Shown piece after piece: positions 23,901 to 38,900 of a stretch of DNA of 64,000 bases. Position 1 is the stretch's first letter. Each line of letters starts with the position of its first letter. Under the pieces are notes generated by a model. It was not told where the DNA came from and did no database searches. It saw only the letters and a program-made list of their open reading frames with translations. The DNA comes from Brasenia schreberi (Eukaryota; Streptophyta; Magnoliopsida; Nymphaeales; Cabombaceae). Location of the stretch: assembly GCA_036023115.1 (NCBI GenBank), contig JAYKKT010000089.1:7511501-7575500 (forward strand), given 5' to 3'. Made by a program: the position numbers and the translations under genes.

Positions 23901-26900
23901 GATACGTCACGATATGATACGGCCCATATCACCCGTACAAAAAAAAATCAATTTTCTTTTTCAATTTTTTTTTCAAAAAACAAAATTCAATTTTTTTTTC
24001 ATGTTTCTGCCCTCTCTTCTCCTCTTTTCACTTCCCTTCAAGGCATCCTCCAATATGCTTATAATTTGGGTTTATAATTTCATTTATTTAATAAGAATAA
24101 TGTATGAACAAAAAAAATTGTGACAATCATTTCCCTTTCTGTTACAACTTTTAGGTATATTTTTGCTAACAGTTTCTAATTTCATGAGATCACAAACAAT
24201 TAAAAACATTTAGTTCTCTCGGTTCATTGAGTGAGGATTTCACAACTTCACTATTTTAGGGTTCACGTTACATGACTTTCGTTGAGTTGAAGATGATCAA
24301 TGTGTGTGAGGCTTAACTCAGTATGTGAAGTGAGAAATGGAGCTCAAGCATTAGTTAAAAAGCTAGTCTCCAATAAGAGAAAAGGGGACATCATCAAGTA
24401 ATAATATCACATCATTGAGGTGTCATAGACTCAATAATCAAAGAAATGGAGCTCATTGTTTTGCTCACATATGAAAATTAGCAAATATGACAACTACATG
24501 TACAAAGATAGCAGTTTGCTAATTTTGATATATTAGATGAGTGGATTATGGAAGATAACGAAGAAAATGCACTCCTAAGTCCTAACCAAAGAAGACATTG
24601 TATGAATTAATTTGAAGTGCAACAACATCATCAAGGAGAAGATGAAGATTATTTAGTTAATGATCCTGATACAAATTTACAATATGTAAAATGTAAATTT
24701 TTCAAAGTGATGGAAGAATTGATGGAGATGTTACACATAGAATTAATGCTGGTTGGTTAAAATGGAGAGGAGCATCAGGTATTCTTTGTGACAAGAAGAT
24801 ACCATTAAAATTAAAAGGTAAATATTATAGAGCAGCAGTTAGGCCTGCCATGTTTTATGGTTCTGAGTGTTGGGCAGTTAATCATCAACATGTACAAAAG
24901 ATGTCTGTGACAGAAATGAAGATGTTGAGATGGATGAGTGGTCATACAAGAAAAGACCGTATACATAATGAGGTTATTAGAAACAAATTAGGAGTGGCAC
25001 CAATAGAGGATAAAATGAGAGAACATCGTTTAAGATGGTTTGGACATATAGAAAGAAGATCAAAAGAAGAACCTGTAAGAAGGTTAGAAAACCTAAATTT
25101 GGAAAGTATTAAAAGAGGTAGAGGACGACCACAAAAGTGTTGGAAAGAAACAATAAAGAATGATCTAGCTTATTGGGAGTTAACTGCTAACATGGCACAA
25201 GATAGAGATCTGTGGAAACAAAGAATCCATGTAGCCGACCCCGTCTAGTATGGGAAAAGGCTTAGTTGTTGTTGTTGTTGTTGTTGTAAAATGTAAATGT
25301 ATTTCATTTTTTTATTCAAAATATATAATTTTGGATGCAATTGTTCAATATTGAATGTTCAATTTGTGCTAAACTTTGCATTATATGAATTTAAAGCAAT
25401 TACTAGATTTTTTCAAAATTTTCCAGAATTTTCTTGATTTTTTTGGATTTTTACTAATTTTATTGATTTTTTAAATAATTTTTATAGTTTTTTAATATTA
25501 AAGTACGATACGATACGCCCGTATCGTGGAGCCCAGCGATACGCTATACGATATGCGTCAGACAACACTGATCTCATTTAAGTACGTCACTCTTTTGCTT
25601 TGATGGCAATAGACGTTATTTTTTGATGAAGTTCTTTGCTGTTACAGTTGATTTTTGAAATAAGATAGTCAATTGTTCACAAATTCTCATCTGTCAGGCA
25701 AGACATTTTGGGTCAGTTTTCAATGGTTAATCTTGAACTTTTCAATATTGTGGAGGAGATAAAAAAGGTTTCCAAGGCATTTGTGATACATCCGAGAAAT
25801 GTCAATGCGGAGAATTCAACAAGTAAGAGATCATCTATCTCATTCTATATTTATTTGTTTCTGATTTAGGGTAAATGCACTTGCGATTTTCATGGCATGC
25901 AATTGGTTGTGTGGATTATACAATGAATGTGTGCTTGCCCCTTGCACTTGGTTTCTCTTACCTTTTCCAACTTGTGTGCAGCTGATAGTTGCATGTTCTT
26001 GACTACTGTGATACAAATAATTCACAATGTGTATGGAAGTGGACTTTTTGATAGGTTTTGTCTTCTAGTTGAGCTATAATATTTAGATTGTCATCATTAT
26101 CATTGTCATTTGCTTTTTCTATGATGTCAATTGTATTATCAATCATAACCTATGTAACAGGCATACCCTTGGGAGAGTGATGAACCTGCTCAATATTGGA
26201 TGGGTATGGTTGGGTGGTATCAGATACACTGTTTCAATTGTCAGCAGTGCTCAGCCGATCTTCTCCAAACCCCTCCATGAAATGGAGGCCCTGATTCACC
26301 TCATTACTCTCTTTTTCTTTTCCTCCTGCTTTTTGGGTCTAGCCTCTTCTCCTTCTCCTTCTTCTTCATCCTCCGTTGTCATATGAGAGGGGCTTTTTGC
26401 TAGACTTTAGTTATTTATGTGCTGTAGTAGTGTAATGAATATTTTGTGTTCTTTCTTACTAACTACACTAACCAGTCCCCTGACTAGGCCTTTTAAGGGT
26501 TTGGCTGACTCTATTCGGACTACTGATTCTAACTACATACCTTAGAAGGTGTCCACTTCATTTCCTTTGTTTTTATGTAGTCTTGTTATACTTTGCCCAA
26601 TGCTTTAACTTTTCCACTTACAAAAAAACCAAGAAAGTAGGTTATTTAATATAAAATGATCACTCTAGCTTTGATGCATCACAAAGTTATTGTTGTTTCT
26701 CACTTTAAAAAAAACCATCACCAGTTTCACCTGTCACCGTTCTTCAAAATAGAAAGTTCTTGTTTTTTATCACATTTAAGTTTAATAAGAAGAGAATTCA
26801 TGATTTATGATCTAACTTCACTGATTGAGTTATTACAGTATGTGTTTTGCGACTCATGAAACACAAAAAAGACATGTACACTTGTGATATACTTCCCATA

Positions 26901-29900
26901 TTGTATCTGCTGGTGTTTGTATTTATCATTCCTGCTTTTAGCTTCTCAAATGGGTTGGTCCATGTAAAAGTGATTTGTGTTTGCAGTATTACCTGTTATG
27001 TTGTCATCTAAGCTACTACCGGAGATGGAAGCTGATGATACCTCTAGGAAAGAGCAGTTACTACTTGGGATGCAGAATCTCCCAGTAGCTATGCAAATTG
27101 AAAAGCTGAAGGTGTGTCACATTTCATAGACCTTCATTTTCATATTCCAGTCTCTTTTTGTGCAAACATATCAATTCACGGATATGAACAGAACAGGATT
27201 GAAATGATTGGAGCAGCTTGTGATAGTGCTGAAAAGGTTATAGCTGATACTCGTAAAGTTTATGGCTTGGGTTCTCGTCAAGGCCCGACATTGCTTCCAA
27301 CACTGGACAAGGTCCAGGCTGCAAAAATTCAAGAACAGGAAAATCTTCTACGAACTTCTGTAAATGTAGGGGAAGGTCTGTATACAAGATCCCTTTTTGC
27401 TGTTATTATTCCTGTTTCATTTCTGGTGTAAATGCCTGAAAGTGGACTTTGTCGGTTACCATGAGTACACCGTTCTATATTGACATTAAACTCAATCTCA
27501 GGAGTAAGAATATCAGGAGACCAGAGGCATGTTTCTTCTATGCTTCCTGGACATCTAGTAGGTGTTATATCTATGAGTGATGGCGGGCAGAACATAACAG
27601 ATACTTCTGGTAAGATGGATTGCATTTCCTTGTATGTGGCCTGTGACTTTTATACTATATTTTGTCGTTTTGACCATGAAAAAGCTTTTCTTTCTTCAGG
27701 TGCATATGCAAAGAACACCTCTCCATCTTTGCCACCAAGTAACCTTGGGAACCAGGGTATGGTCATGCAGGTTAGATTATCTGATTAGCTGCTTGTTGGA
27801 AATTTGCACTATTTCTCCTTGCCTGCCCTACTTTCTGGAAATACCTGTGTATGATCTGCATTCATACTAGTGTGCATGTGTTTCCATGGATGCTTGCATG
27901 CATGCATGTGTCCCATCTGCATACTGATAGCATGTTCCAGATTTGTCAATCTTTGCATTAGACATTCTTGTTCTGATCTGGCACATGGCATTTTTCTCTT
28001 TTGGAGTAACCCATCCATTTTGCTAAGAAGGCTCATAATGAGCATAATCATGAAAATAGACGTTTTTGCTGTTCAACTTGTGCCCGATCATTTCTGAAGA
28101 AATGATTGGGCAACAACTATGGAAGGGTTTTGATAGAGTAGGCATATCATATTCTTCTTAATTGGAAACTAACAAGTCGCATCTCTTCTTCCTGCCATCT
28201 CTACCTGCAATGTTCGTTTGAACTGTCTTTGCTGTTCAGGCTTCAGGTACACAACTTATTGGGAGGTCAGTTCCTTCGCCATCTGCAGCTTCTTCCTTTG
28301 ATAATACAACCACATCTCCCTCGCCATATGCTAACTCACCAAGGCAAGCAACAAGCATTATGAATGCACCTTCCCCTCAACAACAAGCACAACAGCAGCA
28401 GAGACAGAAGCTTGCACAACATCAGCAACAGTTGCTTGCACAGCAACAGTTGAGGCAGTCTTCTACCCCAGGGCTAGTGCAGGTATAAAGTTAACTTCCT
28501 TTGCGTTTGGTGCCTGGAAAATGTATCATTCTATTTAATCAAGGTAAAGTAAAGAGTAAAAGATGTGTCACAGAGGCCAGCCAGTTTTTTTCTCTAATGT
28601 ACTTCTGCCTGCCATTTACTATGTATGAAACACGTGTTTTGACTTGCCATTTGCTTGTGTGGCAACACATCACGTGTAGTGCCTGCTATTACAGAGATGC
28701 ATACCTATGCATCCATGCGTTCATACTCTTTAAAGTTTATTCATGGTGTATCAATTCCTCAAGTGTTTGACGGACTTGAATATCTCTACTTCCCTGTTTC
28801 TGGATAGATCTTTTCGTCACAGTTATGATCTGTCATATAAAAGTTTCTTAGTTTGTAAGCATATCTATGGGCATCTACCAACCTTTATGAGTTTCAAATG
28901 TTTCCACTTTCTTCGTACAAAGTTCAGTCAATTACTAAATTGCTTATCGTTTATTCTTTCTCTTATCTCTACTCTGTTTATTCTTACCTTCTCTTGAGCC
29001 AGTGAGCGTGCAGTTTGGAACAGCCATTGTTCGTGCCACTTTGCTTTGTTAGCTTATCTGTAAACTTGCATTGTATCATGTCTTGTGCCCAAAGATTGAC
29101 ATGTATGTCATTGCCTTTGTCAGAATACTATGCCTCAGCTACATGATCTACATCTTCAACAAAAGTTCCAAGCTGTATGAACGTCCAACTTCCTCTTTGT
29201 GCTCTTGCATTTTATTTCCTCATTTAGAACTTTGTGCTCTTGGAAATATATCTTTCTAGGTCAGTATATTGGCTATGTCATTGTACTCAAATTCTAATGC
29301 TGCAATGTTTAAATAAGGTGCATGGCCAACAATCAACACAGTTTTCTCAGCCTTTATCGCACCAGCAATTTCAGAGCAGGCAATTGCAGCCTGGAATGCA
29401 GCAAAACATTGCACAAGGACAAATTGGCCAAGGAAATCAGTTGAGAACTCATATGGGCCAGTTCTCTGGAACAGCTAATAATCCACTCTTTAATGCTGTT
29501 CAGGCATCACAAAACTCTATGGTCAGTATCACCCACTCATATATAGCCATGATAGCTTGGTAAAAAATTTACAAGTATTGTTTTTTTCCTGATTTAAGGG
29601 CAAAAGCAGGGCATTTTTTTTCTTTATGGTCAAACCTATTAGGGTTCGTTCAGATGATAACAGAAAAGGAAATTAGCTGGGATGATGTCCTGATTATAAA
29701 GCAGCGGCTGGGACAGGTCAAGTTTGGTTTTGTGAAAAAGCCATCATGTCCATGTCTTGGCATTTAAAGCATGTATAATGTCTTGATCTGAATATATTCC
29801 CCTGCATACTTGGGCTGGCTGATACGAAAACCTGGATGGTATTTTCAAGCTTCAACAGAATCGCATTATAGTGACTGCTGGAGAACTACTTTGAAAACTC

Positions 29901-32900
29901 GTATCTATATCTGGCTTCTCCAACTTCGTTCTTCCACTTTCTGTTGCCCCTGGTCACTGAGAGGATCTTGGACCTGAAGTCAACTGCTGACCTATCTCAT
30001 AGATGTGCCGGCTTGCTAATGTATCTTATGGGTTAGAAAAGAACACATTGGCAACTGAGTGGGCAGTGGGCACCATTATATTCATATTGACAAAGGTCAC
30101 AATTAATAAAAATACTAATATTTACAATGGTATAATGGTGAAAAATCAATATAGGCATATATACACAGTCACTGTGGTATCAGAGTATAAGTTAACGATA
30201 TTTAGGCATTAGAATGGTTAAGATTATGATTATTGGAGTCTTTAAACTTTAAAGCCTAGTTGGTCATTGAGGTAAGTGTTGATGACAAGTATAGAAAAAA
30301 AAAGGAGAGAATGAAATGTAGATGAAAACATGGTTGGGGGTCATGCGGAGGTAAAATAATTGCATTGGAATTAAGATATGAAATTTATCATTAGAATATT
30401 TGAATCTAGAGGTTGATTAATTAAGTTTGGAGTTAAAAATCTATTTGAGAAATTTGATGCTGAATTTTGGATAAAGAAAGATGATGAAGAATAATGATAT
30501 GGGACACTGGAGATGGAACTAGAATGATCAAGTTTCCAATAGATTCGTTGAGATAGTGATATGGTAATTGATAGAGTTGGAAAACAAGAAGTAGAATTTG
30601 ATTGTTCTAATTTAATATTCAGAATTTCCGAGTTAACTTTAGGGGATAATGAACATTTTGTTTTTGATGAATCTTTTAAGCCTTTTAATATGTTTTTGAG
30701 AAAGAAAATGCACATTGAAACCAGCATTTATATATTAGACTGTCAAAAAGGGTTTTCTATACATAGAACTTTTACAAGATGTCTTGTCTCTTGCTTTTCA
30801 AATATATCACGAACGTGTTCCATGAAGCAATGCCTTTGAGTCCTTGTGTCTATTCTGCTATCAACTGATGGAGGCTATGGAGTATTAAGCCTGATTGGAG
30901 CATTTATCTCGTCAAATCATCATTATATTTTTCATATTGTAATGCTCGTTTTCACACAAACATATTGCCCTTCGAAATGTCCTGGCATTAGAAGACTGTC
31001 ATATTTCATGTGGTATTGGGAGCATTTGTAGCTAGTGCTTTTATTGGCTTGCAGCCATAATGGAATCTGGCCGCATGTTCAAGAACCTTTGTACGTTGAA
31101 TTAGTAGAACCAACTTACTAGTCCTTTCTCTTTCCTGATTTGAGTCATTTATTAGTCCTTTTCTCAAGGCATTGAAATTATATTATGAAGAGATTGACAT
31201 AACCCAGTAAATGCTTCTAGATGGTGAAATAAGGATCATGTTTTGACTTGCTAGTAATTGATAATTAGTTGTCAAGAACTACAACCCATGATTGCCTTAA
31301 TGGAAGTACTGCTTGAACTATGTATTACTCTGATATATGTTCCATTCTCTGTCAGATCTCCAATATGTCAACTGGAATTCCATCTCAAACACTCCTTCCA
31401 AGAATGCAGGTAAACCTTTGACTAGTTAAATTATGCCCGATGTTGATTTTCATGTATCAAATCATGCTAAACAAGATCAAGAAATACATAGACTCAAATG
31501 GACTGAATCAGGGCTGCTGTCGCCTCAGACTCTGGCCGCCAATCCCTGCATCTCTTTATTTTAATCCATCGTCTAATACAAAACAGCAACCCTAATCACA
31601 ATTTATACTAAGTATTGTTTTAACTTAAAAGACTATAATACCCCAACTTAGTACATGGTTCCTAATGAATCTGATGTGATTCATTAGGACCCATACCCTA
31701 GATTAGACCCAAAACTATTAACTACTTCTGAATTACATAATAAATTAAAACAGAATATACTGAATCTTCTGGAAGACGACACTTGATCTCCCAACACGGC
31801 CCCTCAAGTGGAGTCTTGAAGAGTTGTGATTCCTATCTTTGCAAGGATCTTCTTGAAAGCATTGACTTGTAATGATTTAGTGAGAACATCCGCTAGCTAG
31901 TCTTCCGAGTGGACATGAACAAGATTGAATAAGCCTTGAGAAATTTTCTCTCTGATAAAGTGACAATCAATCTCTATATGTTTGGTCCTCTCATGAAATA
32001 CAGGATTTAATGTCATTTAGAGAGCTTCTTTACTATCTGTAAAGAAGTTAATCGGCATATTTTCTTTGAGACCAATCTCTCTAGAAGTGATATAATCCAT
32101 AGGCCTTCACACATTCCAAGAGCAATAGCATGAGATAGATTTCCTATCAGTTTTGAAACCTGGCCAATCAGCATCTGAATAAATCTTCAAATTCATAGAT
32201 GAGTGTGGAGCATATAATAACCCATGGGTGATAGAAGATTTTAAATATCTGATTATATGGAATACAGTGCTCATGTGATGTTTGGATGGGTTGTGCATCC
32301 ACCTACTAACATATCCCACTGCAAAGCTGATGTTAGGTCGAGTTATAGTTATATATATCAGTCTTCCTACCAACCTCTGGTACTTACCGATGTCTTCGTA
32401 TGATTCTGTAGACTTACTGTCTTCTCTTGATATATCCATAGGTGTAGAATATATTATGCATTCTACCATTTTGGTTTCCTTTAGAAAATCAAGAATGTAT
32501 TTCCTTTGACTTAGAAATAAACAATTATCTTTACGAATCACCTCAATTCCCAAGAAATAATGTAATCTGCCCAGATCCTTCAGGTCAAACAAAGTGTTTA
32601 ATCGTTTCTTTAACTCGACTATTTGCATCATTACCAGTAATAATGATATCATCCACATAGACTAAAAGTATGATAATCTTCTGACCATGTTTGATAAATA
32701 GTGTATTATCACTGGTACATTTATTGAAGCCCAACTTCATAATGCCGTCACTAAATTTTTCAAACCATACTCATAAAGACTGTTTTAGGCCATAAATTGA
32801 TTTCTTTAATTTACATACTATATTCTGCTTTTGCTTCTGAAGGTATCCTGGAGGTACATCCATATAAATGTCTTCCATAAGATCTCCCTGTAGGAATGTA

Positions 32901-35900
32901 TTTTTAACATCCAATTGCGATAACTCCCAACCTTTATTGATTGTCATACTCAAAATTATCTGAATTGTATTCATTTTCGCAACTGGAGCAAATGTTTCAG
33001 TGTAGTCGATGTCATTTGTCAGACTGTAACCCTTAGCTACTAATCTAGCTTTGTATCTTTCAATATTGCTATCAGTTCTATACTTTACGAAGAACACCCA
33101 TTTGCACCCTACTGTTTTTCTTCCTGATGGTAGATCAACCAGTTCCCAAGTTTTATTTATGACTAGTGCAGCAATTTTTTCTTCCATTCTGGTATTTGTT
33201 CTGCTTCTTCGAATGTTTTTGGAATAAAAGTGGTATCATTATTCGTTACAAATACCTGGTATTCTTGAGGATAGTTGGAGTACGATACAAATTTCTGCAA
33301 TGAGTATTTAGCTACTTCTCTTTTTCCTTTTCGAACTGCAATAGGAAGATCAATATCTGAATTATTAGAAGTTGCCTAAATTATAGATGAGTCTGAGCCG
33401 GAGTGACTATCTAGGTTTGATAAGAACACTTTTTATTACCTCTGTAATACACTTGCCACTCTTTATTCTGAGTAGGTATAATCTCTTCATCTTCCCTCTC
33501 ATGCTGCAGCTGATTTTCAATCGGAGGAATCGGTATCACATTTGAAGAATCTGTTTCATATGATGAATCTTCCTGAAAATTATAAAACTGTATATCTTCA
33601 TGGAATGTAACATCTAAAGTAACATAATTTTCTGTTGATAGGGTCATAACATTTATAACCTTTCTGAGTAGAGGAATACTCCACAAAGATGCATTTGATT
33701 GATCTTGCATCTAATTTATCTTTAAGACCATGATGAAGATGAATAAAGCAGGTGCATCCGAAAATTTTGGGAAGTAAATGAAATTGCTTCTAACGGGGGC
33801 ACAGTGAGTGAAAAGGAGTATTATCATTAAGGACTCTGCTCGGCATGCGGTTAATGAGAAAAACTGCAGTCAACACTGCTTCACCCCAATAGTATTTAGG
33901 GGCATTACATCCAATCAATAAGGTTCTAGCCACTTCCAGAATATGTCTGTTTTTTCTTTCAGAAACCCCATTCTGTTGAGGAGAATAAGCACAGGCAGTA
34001 TGATGTAGCATCCCATTTTCTAAGAAGCATGAATAAAGAGATTGAGACATAAACTCTCCACCATTATCACTGCGAAATATTTTGATAGTACTCTGGAATT
34101 GAGTACATACAAATTTAAAGTAGGTAGAATATTCTTTACTTCATCTCTAGTTTTCATGAGATATATCATTGTAAACTTGATGCAATCATCTATGAAGGTT
34201 ATAAAGTATTTAAATCCATGCAGAGAAGTAGTAGAACAAGCCAACAAGGACCCCAAATATCATAATGAACAATTTCAAAAGGAACATATGACTTTTGTTC
34301 ACTCAAAGGAAAAGAAGTACGATGATGCTTTGCCTTTTGACAAGTCTCACAATTTAAATTCAAATTATTACATAAACTGAATTCAGGCAATAATATTCTA
34401 ATTTTAGATAGAGGTAAGTGTCCTAATCGTTGGTGTCCTGTTTCTCTGTGATGCTGATAGACTGCATAGTTGCTCCATTCTTTTCTTCACAGAGGTAGAG
34501 ATCTCTCCTTACACTACCCTGACCATAGATCTTTCCCGTCCTTAGTTCTTGAAATACACATCCAGTAGAGTCAAAAATTATTCGATATTTCAGATCCTGG
34601 GTTAAGGCAAAGACTGATAATAAATTAACTGATAGACTGAGAACATGTAAAACATTCTTTAGTACACCAAAAGAAGTAGTAATATTTCATTTTCCCATTA
34701 TAGGAGAATGTGATCCATCTGTCAAACGGATGTTGACTCGTTCTTGAATCTGCTCATAACTATCAAACAGTTCCCTTCTATTGACCATATGATCAGTTGC
34801 TCCTGAATTGATAACCCATATTTGAGAGTAAGAGGAGTTTAAATTACCCTTAACCAAGAATGAAAAAGGATAAGCCGGTAGCCTGAGATTCATTTTTGGT
34901 GGAAGATGTAGATGGATTTTGTGAGTCAGCTAATCGAGCCTTCAGTAACTCCATCTCCTTCTTCATGTCTGCTAAAGAATTTGTAGGGTCTTTAGTGGTC
35001 TGTTTGTCATTCTTATCACTTGTAAAATATGCATTGTTTGGTCTATTTTGAAATTGAGGAGGTCTTCCAACTAATTTTCAGCATGTTTCCTTTGTGTGTC
35101 AGGTTTTTCTACAGTGAGAACATGTTAATTTTGCTCGTTCATCAGAAGTAGGTACAAATCTGCTTCTACCACGTCTGTATCCCCCTCTGCCACGGGAAAA
35201 TGACGAATTTGATGAGTTCTTTCCAACAAATACAGTTGTATCGGTATTGATTTTTGCCTCCTCCAAATGCTTTCTGTCTTCCTCTCAAAGTAGAAGTGAA
35301 TATACGGTACTTAACGATGGTAGTTTTTCTCTGCTCAAAATGTTATTTTTTACTGCTTCATAATCTGAAGAAATACCCTATAGAAGATCAAATACATTTC
35401 TTTCTTCGTGCTCTTCATTCCTCTCTTGGGTGCAATTTTGACACTTTGTTTTGGAATAAAGTTGCAGTTCTTCCTAGAGACCTCGGAGTTCTGCATAATA
35501 TTCACTAACATATCTGTTTCCTTGTCTGCATCTTCTAATCTTTTCAATAATATCATATTTCTTGGCTACGTTTTTTCTTTGAGCATATGCATCATGAACC
35601 GCTAACCAAATGTACCTAGCAGTCTCTAGAAACATGAAGGTGTTGGCAATTCATGGAGACATAGACTAGAGGAGTCAGGCACTAACTAGTGCATTTTCTC
35701 TACGCCACTTGGTGTATAAAGGATCATTCGCATGAGGTGGTATTGCATCACCGGTCAGATAATCTCATCGCCCCCTGGCCATTACTTCTAGCTATATAGA
35801 TCTGGCTCACTGAAGAAATTTTTTTCCATCTAACTTGAGGTTTGTTATTTGAAACCCCTCACCTTTATGTGCAGAATAATTTTCAGTTGTATCACTCATT

Positions 35901-38900
35901 TTGGTTTTTTCCATCAATCACTAGAGTAATCGGTTATGATAAAGTTCTATTAGAGTAAAATATACAAGAAGTAAAGCCTCAAAAAACAGAACCTGGAATG
36001 TGCAGTTAGTCTTAACCACGATCTGAACTGAAAGGTATTTAATAACCAAAACAGTTGATTGTCGATTGTCTCAATAATGAAACCCTTCTTTCAACGATGA
36101 AGTTTCACCAACATATATAAATACTCAAGTCTTGATCTTAATACTTCAACACACGTTTCACAATGAACTGCACAGTTGCCGATTTCTTAAAACAACAAAC
36201 GCTGCTCTTTTCAATTTTCAACTCACTGCTTTCTTCAAAGATAATCCAAAGAATCTTCACCACCGTGAATGGTCAGTTGGTAAATGAACTTGCTTAAATC
36301 AAATCCTTTTCAACACAATATTCTGATGTTAGTGTGCTCAACAAAAGACTAGGTTCTTTTGTTATATTTGAATGAAATCGTTAGCCAAACGATTGAATAA
36401 ACTTACAGATTTTCTGCCAGAATCCACTTAACTGCCCGTTAATGGTCCACTATGGCCAAAAACACGAGTTTAGGCTCTGATACCATGTTGATTTTCATGC
36501 ATCAAATCATGCTAAACCAGATCAAGAAATACTCAGACTGAAATGGACTGAATCAGGGTTGCTGTCGCCTCACACTCTGGCCGCCAATCCCTGCATCTCT
36601 TTATTTTAATCCATCGTCTAATACAAAATGGCAACCCTAATCACAATTTATACTAAGTATTATTTTAACTTAAAAGACTATAATACCCCTACTTAAAGTA
36701 CACGGTTCCTAATGAATTTGATCTGATTCATTAGGACCCAGACCCTAGATTAGACCCAAAACTATTAACTACTTTTGAATTACATAATAAACTAAAACAT
36801 AATATACTAAATCTTCTGGAAGACGAGACTTGATCTCCCAACACGCGATAATAGCAATTATGCTGTAGGAAATATAAAGAATATTTTACTCAGTCATGTC
36901 GTACAGCTTTTGAGTTCAAGCCATAATTGAAGTCCAATGTACTAAATAAGCAGAATTTAGCAGCATTGAGACTAGGTTTTCATGCGCAAGTGCTAACAAC
37001 ATCATAAAACTATCACCAAAATATTGTCAAAAGATTCCAAATCATTATGCAAATACGTAACACTCAATGAAACAATATTATTTTGTGGATATCTCACTAA
37101 CATACGATATTACAATGTTAGGGCACCACATGTTGTGCACCTACACTTATATTTAGAGTCTAGACTGCTAGATAAGATCTCATAAAACGGTTTAGATGAA
37201 GCAATTAATATTTGTTCCCATTGTACACGTGTAAGATAAACATTTGACTTTGAGTGAGAGAAGGGAACTGTAGCATTCAGCAACTGCACTTGGAATCTAG
37301 CACCCGGACCCATTTTATTGGATTCAAAAGCCAACAACAGAAATCAATTTACCATGGGTAGCTGGGTTGAGTATTGAATATCATCCCTTGTGGAATTTTG
37401 TTTTAAAGATCCCTCTTTAACCTTTCTTCTCAAGGGTATAGGTATCAGCTTTTTTTCTTCTTTAATTGGCCTTTGGTTTACAAGATGTCAGTGTTAGAAA
37501 TTAAGACTGAGGTGGATGGGTGGCCATACGAGGCTACATTGAAACCTCAAATTCATGATGAGGCTTTTAGACCTAAGTTGGTAGCTCCAAATAAAAGATA
37601 AAACGAGAAAGACACACTCAAGGTGGTCTAGGCATGTCAAGCAGGAGAGATCCAGTGAGAGTGTGTGCGTGAATAGAGCATAGAACACTTCAAAGGAGAT
37701 AGAGGAAGGCCTCAAAAGTATTGAAAGAATAGAACAAGTTGTGACCTTGCTTTTTTATTTTTTGCAATAAACATGATCTTCTACAGCGAATACTCATGGT
37801 TCATTTCTGAAAGATTTTGATGTGCATATCCGCAGTCACATATATGGATGCTTTTCCTTTTTCCAGTTACTGCACATGCTTTAGAAATCTCGTAGGAAAA
37901 AGCAGTGGTCATACGCTGACCTAGTCTTTTTTTGTTTACCTTTTCAGTTTGGTCCAACTGGTGCACTTGCACAGCGTGGTCATGCTTCACAGATTCTCAA
38001 CGACCAGAGTAAATTTCTGCGCTACTGTTTCTTTTTCAATGAACTTCTGCGATTTAGGGAAAGAACTGATGGCTTGTTTTGGCCTGTCACATGAACACTT
38101 CTACCAGGGTGATGCACTGTCTTAAGATCTTTGATACCCAACACTGATGCTTCTCCCATATCTAATTGTTCAACTTATATTAAACATTAGTTTACTAAAG
38201 CTTCTAAGATAGATTATTCTGTCACAGGGATACATAATGAAATATTGATCATTAGTTACTTTATTAATGAATAAATACTTTTGAAACCTGAGTTTTCTGT
38301 TTAGTTTTGTGAGATATTACCACAACAACAACAACTAAGCCTTTTCCTATACTAGACGGGGTCAGCAACATGGATTCTTTGTTTTCACAGAGCCCTATCA
38401 TGTGCCATGGTAGCAGTTAACTCAACATAAGCTAGATCATTCTTTATTGTTTCTTTCCAATACTTTTGTGGTCGTCCTCTACTTTTTTTAATACTTTTAA
38501 AATCTAGTTTTCATACCTTCTTACAGGTGCTTCTAATCTTCTTTCTATATGTCCAAACCATCTTAAACGATATTCTTTCATTTTATCCTCTATTGGTGTC
38601 ACTCTTAATTTGTTTCTAATAACCTCATTATGAATACAGTCTTTCCTTGTATGACCACTCATCTATCTCAACATCTTCATTTCCACCACAGACATCTTTT
38701 GTACATATTGATGATTAACTGCCAACACTCAGAACTATAAAATATAGCAGCTCTAATTGTTGCTTTATAATATTTACCTTTTAACTTTAATGGTATCTTC
38801 TTGTCACAAAGAATACCTTATGCTCCTATCCATTTTAACCAACCTACATTAATTATATGCATAACATCTCCATAAATTCTACCCTCACTCTGAAAAATTG

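Larger units (their letters stand above)
31441..36843 (-). mobile_element. Ty1/copia LTR retrotransposon in MED8 intron 10
   Basis: A 5.4-kb element with LTRs at 31441-31796 and 36486-36843 that both start TGTTG and end CAACA on the plus strand. Flanks cccga and cgcga are a 4-of-5 target duplication. On the minus strand the order is 5' LTR (36843-36486), primer-binding site TGGTATCAGAGCC touching the LTR, gag, protease, integrase, reverse transcriptase/RNase H, a purine-rich tract, then the 3' LTR. That integrase-before-RT order defines copia. All frames are broken by stops and frameshifts. It lies antisense to MED8 and leaves the flanking splice sites intact. Confidence 0.94.

Noticed and set aside
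23457..24077. Plus-strand open frame of 206 codons in MED8 intron 1
   Set aside because: It crosses a 66-bp tandem repeat and runs into the left end of a hAT element, so it is a chance frame with no family motif.
26170..26386. Possible extra MED8 exon or gene in intron 2
   Set aside because: The 69-codon frame has no MED8 similarity, and exons 2 and 3 join in phase without it.
32107..34893. Active retrotransposon in MED8
   Set aside because: Each domain has stops or frameshifts and the protease Asp is lost, so it cannot be autonomous.
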